DNA from: Ruminococcus sp. CAG:403
GTDB taxonomy: Bacteria; Bacillota; Clostridia; Oscillospirales; Ruminococcaceae
DNA: 15,691 nt
NCBI GenBank assembly: GCA_000437255.1
Contig: FR899092.1
Location: 10,783-26,473 of the forward strand
Direction of reading: 5' to 3'
This document shows positions 14,783 to 15,691 of the stretch, in pieces; within the stretch, counting starts at the first letter, position 1, and the number at the start of each line of letters is the position of its first letter. The position numbers were made by a program, and so were the translations under genes. Under the pieces are notes generated by a model, which had not been told where the DNA came from, did not search any database, and saw only the letters and a list, made by a program, of their open reading frames with translations.

Positions 14783-14992
14783 TTATTTCACCTGTCCTTT
14801 CATATAATTTTCAATCATTTCTTCCACGGCCTTTACCGTGAACGTAGCTGTGTCTGGAAATTTCAGGAGAAGAGCGTTCACAATGTCCTTCTTGCCCTGA
14901 AATCGCTTCGATGCAAGAATTTGATCCTTCGAGAATGCAGGCTCGATCGGATTCAAATTTGTAACTACTTTTTCTTTTTTCTGTGCTGTCAT
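14783..14992 (-). CDS. Small conserved phage protein upstream of sheath
   Basis: A 69-residue charged protein, start ATG at 14992 with AGGTGAT just before it. A disordered Lys-rich N-terminus (TAQKKEKVVTNLNPIEPAF) precedes a helical pattern: SKDQILASKRFQGKKDIVNALLLKF, then TFTVKAVEEMIENYMKGQVK. Proteins with this SK-x-Q-hydrophobic-AS-x-RF / D-hydrophobic-NALL pattern are common in clostridial prophages just before the sheath gene and carry no known function. It lies 8 bases after the terminator-like gene and one base before the sheath, so it belongs to the same transcription unit. Confidence 0.88.
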   Translation of the reverse strand: MTAQKKEKVVTNLNPIEPAFSKDQILASKRFQGKKDIVNALLLKFPDTATFTVKAVEEMIENYMKGQVK

Positions 14993-15000
14993 TTTATCAC

Positions 15001-15426
15001 CTATTCTTTCACAGCAACTTGTTCGCTTAATTCTTCCATAGGAACGGTATCTTCCTTCTTATAAACAAAGAAATCATAGTTCACAAAGAAGTTCAAAACC
15101 CCGTCCACCATTTCAGCATGCATTTTTGTCCCCCGTACCAAATTCCCGGAAACGGTGATATATTCAAGGCAATCAAACAGCCGTTCCGAAACGGCGTTGC
15201 ATTCCTCTTTCTTGCGGCCTTTATCAACCGGGAAATACTGAATACACATTTGATGGGTCTTGAAATATCGCTTTCCAAGGAAAACACGGTTCGTTGGGTT
15301 GATACAGAACACAAAAAAACAAGGCTCTTTCAAACCTTGTTCAACGCTTTCTGTATATGTGGTGTAATTATCACCAAATTCAGCATTTAAGGAAATGCTG
15401 ATACCTTCAATTATAGAATTTATCAT
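15001..15426 (-). CDS. Tail terminator-like protein (XkdJ position)
   Basis: A 141-residue protein of the phage tail-terminator type (DUF6838-like), which would cap the tail tube and prepare it to join the head. Visible pattern: an N-terminal helix (MINSIIEGISISLNAEF), YTESVEQGLKEPCFFVFCINPTNRVFLGKRYFKTHQMCIQYFP, then ERLFDCLEYITVSGNLVRGTKMHAEMVDGVLNFFVNYDFFVY, the strand-helix-strand order of terminator proteins. The frame also begins with GTG at 15435, but GGGGAG overlaps it; the ATG at 15426 has an 8-base spacing and forms an ATGA overlap with the upstream stop, so 15426 is chosen. The position before the sheath supports the role. Confidence 0.85.
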   Translation of the reverse strand: MINSIIEGISISLNAEFGDNYTTYTESVEQGLKEPCFFVFCINPTNRVFLGKRYFKTHQMCIQYFPVDKGRKKEECNAVSERLFDCLEYITVSGNLVRGTKMHAEMVDGVLNFFVNYDFFVYKKEDTVPMEELSEQVAVKE

Positions 15427-15691
15427 TTCATGCACTCCCCTAAAAACTTTTTGATTTTACTTTCAAGCACTTTCGGGGCGATGTTCTGAATTTCCTGTTC
15501 CGAAATTGTAAGCATGAACCGCCCTTGAACCCACCCTTGATGATTGGCTGTTCGATGCCCATATTCCACATAGGATGCGTATTCTACCGGATTGACAATT
15601 TCGATTGAAATTGTATTCCCGACGTGGTCTATTTTCAAAGAATCTGCATATGCTTTCGCATTTGTATTTTTTCCGCCGCTTGCTGCTTCTT
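15423..15691 (-). CDS. HK97-gp10-like head-tail connector protein, 5' end missing
   Basis: The frame is open from the window edge to the stop at 15423, giving 88 residues; the N-terminus lies outside. The visible part reads ASGGKNTNAKAYADSLK, then ISIEIVNPVEYASYVEYGHRT, QGWVQGRFMLTISEQEI and a Lys-rich C-terminal helix. The V-x-N-hydrophobic-V-x-YA-x-YVE-x-GHRT motif is the signature of HK97 gp10 family proteins, a tail-completion or head-tail joining factor that occupies the XkdI position. An internal TTG at 15638 could be mistaken for a start, but the conserved pattern clearly continues upstream of it. Its stop overlaps the next start (ATGA). Confidence 0.92.
   Translation of the reverse strand, partial: EAASGGKNTNAKAYADSLKIDHVGNTISIEIVNPVEYASYVEYGHRTANHQGWVQGRFMLTISEQEIQNIAPKVLESKIKKFLGECMK

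Noticed and set aside
15423..15638. A complete 71-residue gene starting with TTG at 15638
   Set aside because: The reading frame and the gp10-family pattern (NTNAKAYADSLK) continue upstream to the window edge, so this is an internal codon of a truncated gene.

Overview
The window is the tail and lysis half of a PBSX/XkdK-type contractile-tail (myovirus-like) phage, prophage or tailocin of a Gram-positive host. A clostridial gut-type Firmicute is most likely, judged from the CD1375-type microprotein, the TcdE-type holin, strong AGGAGG-like ribosome sites and a moderate, AT-leaning composition. Every supported gene lies on the minus strand, so transcription runs from right to left. No host housekeeping gene, integrase, capsid gene, tRNA, CRISPR array or transposase is visible. 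Phage, prophage and tailocin therefore cannot be told apart from this sequence alone, although the HK97-gp10-like gene cut by the right edge suggests that head genes lie just beyond.

Layout in transcription order. 15691-14783: HK97-gp10-like connector protein (5' end missing), tail-terminator-like protein and a 69-residue unknown protein. 14781-12971: tail sheath (XkdK) and tail tube (XkdM), followed by a 10-bp hairpin. 12889-12267: tail assembly chaperone (XkdN) with a textbook A AAA AAC -1 frameshift site giving a longer G-T-type product whose stop overlaps the tape measure start. 12270-8302: a 1322-residue tape measure protein carrying seven exact-length 20-residue proline-rich repeats and a large 151-residue tandem duplication. 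8302-3541: baseplate and hub genes XkdP (LysM), XkdQ, XkdR, XkdS, XkdT and XkdU. The XkdR homologue has an NlpC/P60 peptidase domain inserted in it. 3523-1319: receptor-binding tail fibre with a C-type-lectin-like C-terminus resembling the targets of diversity-generating retroelements, then two small proteins. 1299-1266: intrinsic terminator. 1244-1: holin and GH25 lysozyme with an SH3 domain (3' end missing).

How the genes work together. The chaperone pair coats the tape measure while the tube polymerises to its length, the sheath polymerises around the tube, and the XkdP-U proteins build the hub, spike and wedges of the baseplate. The fibre recognises the cell, and the LysM and NlpC/P60 domains at the tail tip probably help it bind and pierce the wall. 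Holin and lysozyme then release progeny. Genes are tightly packed: ATGA or TAATG overlaps occur at gp10/terminator, frameshifted chaperone/tape measure, tape measure/XkdP, XkdR/XkdS, XkdS/XkdT, XkdT/XkdU and holin/lysin, indicating translational coupling. No promoter was recognised in the window.
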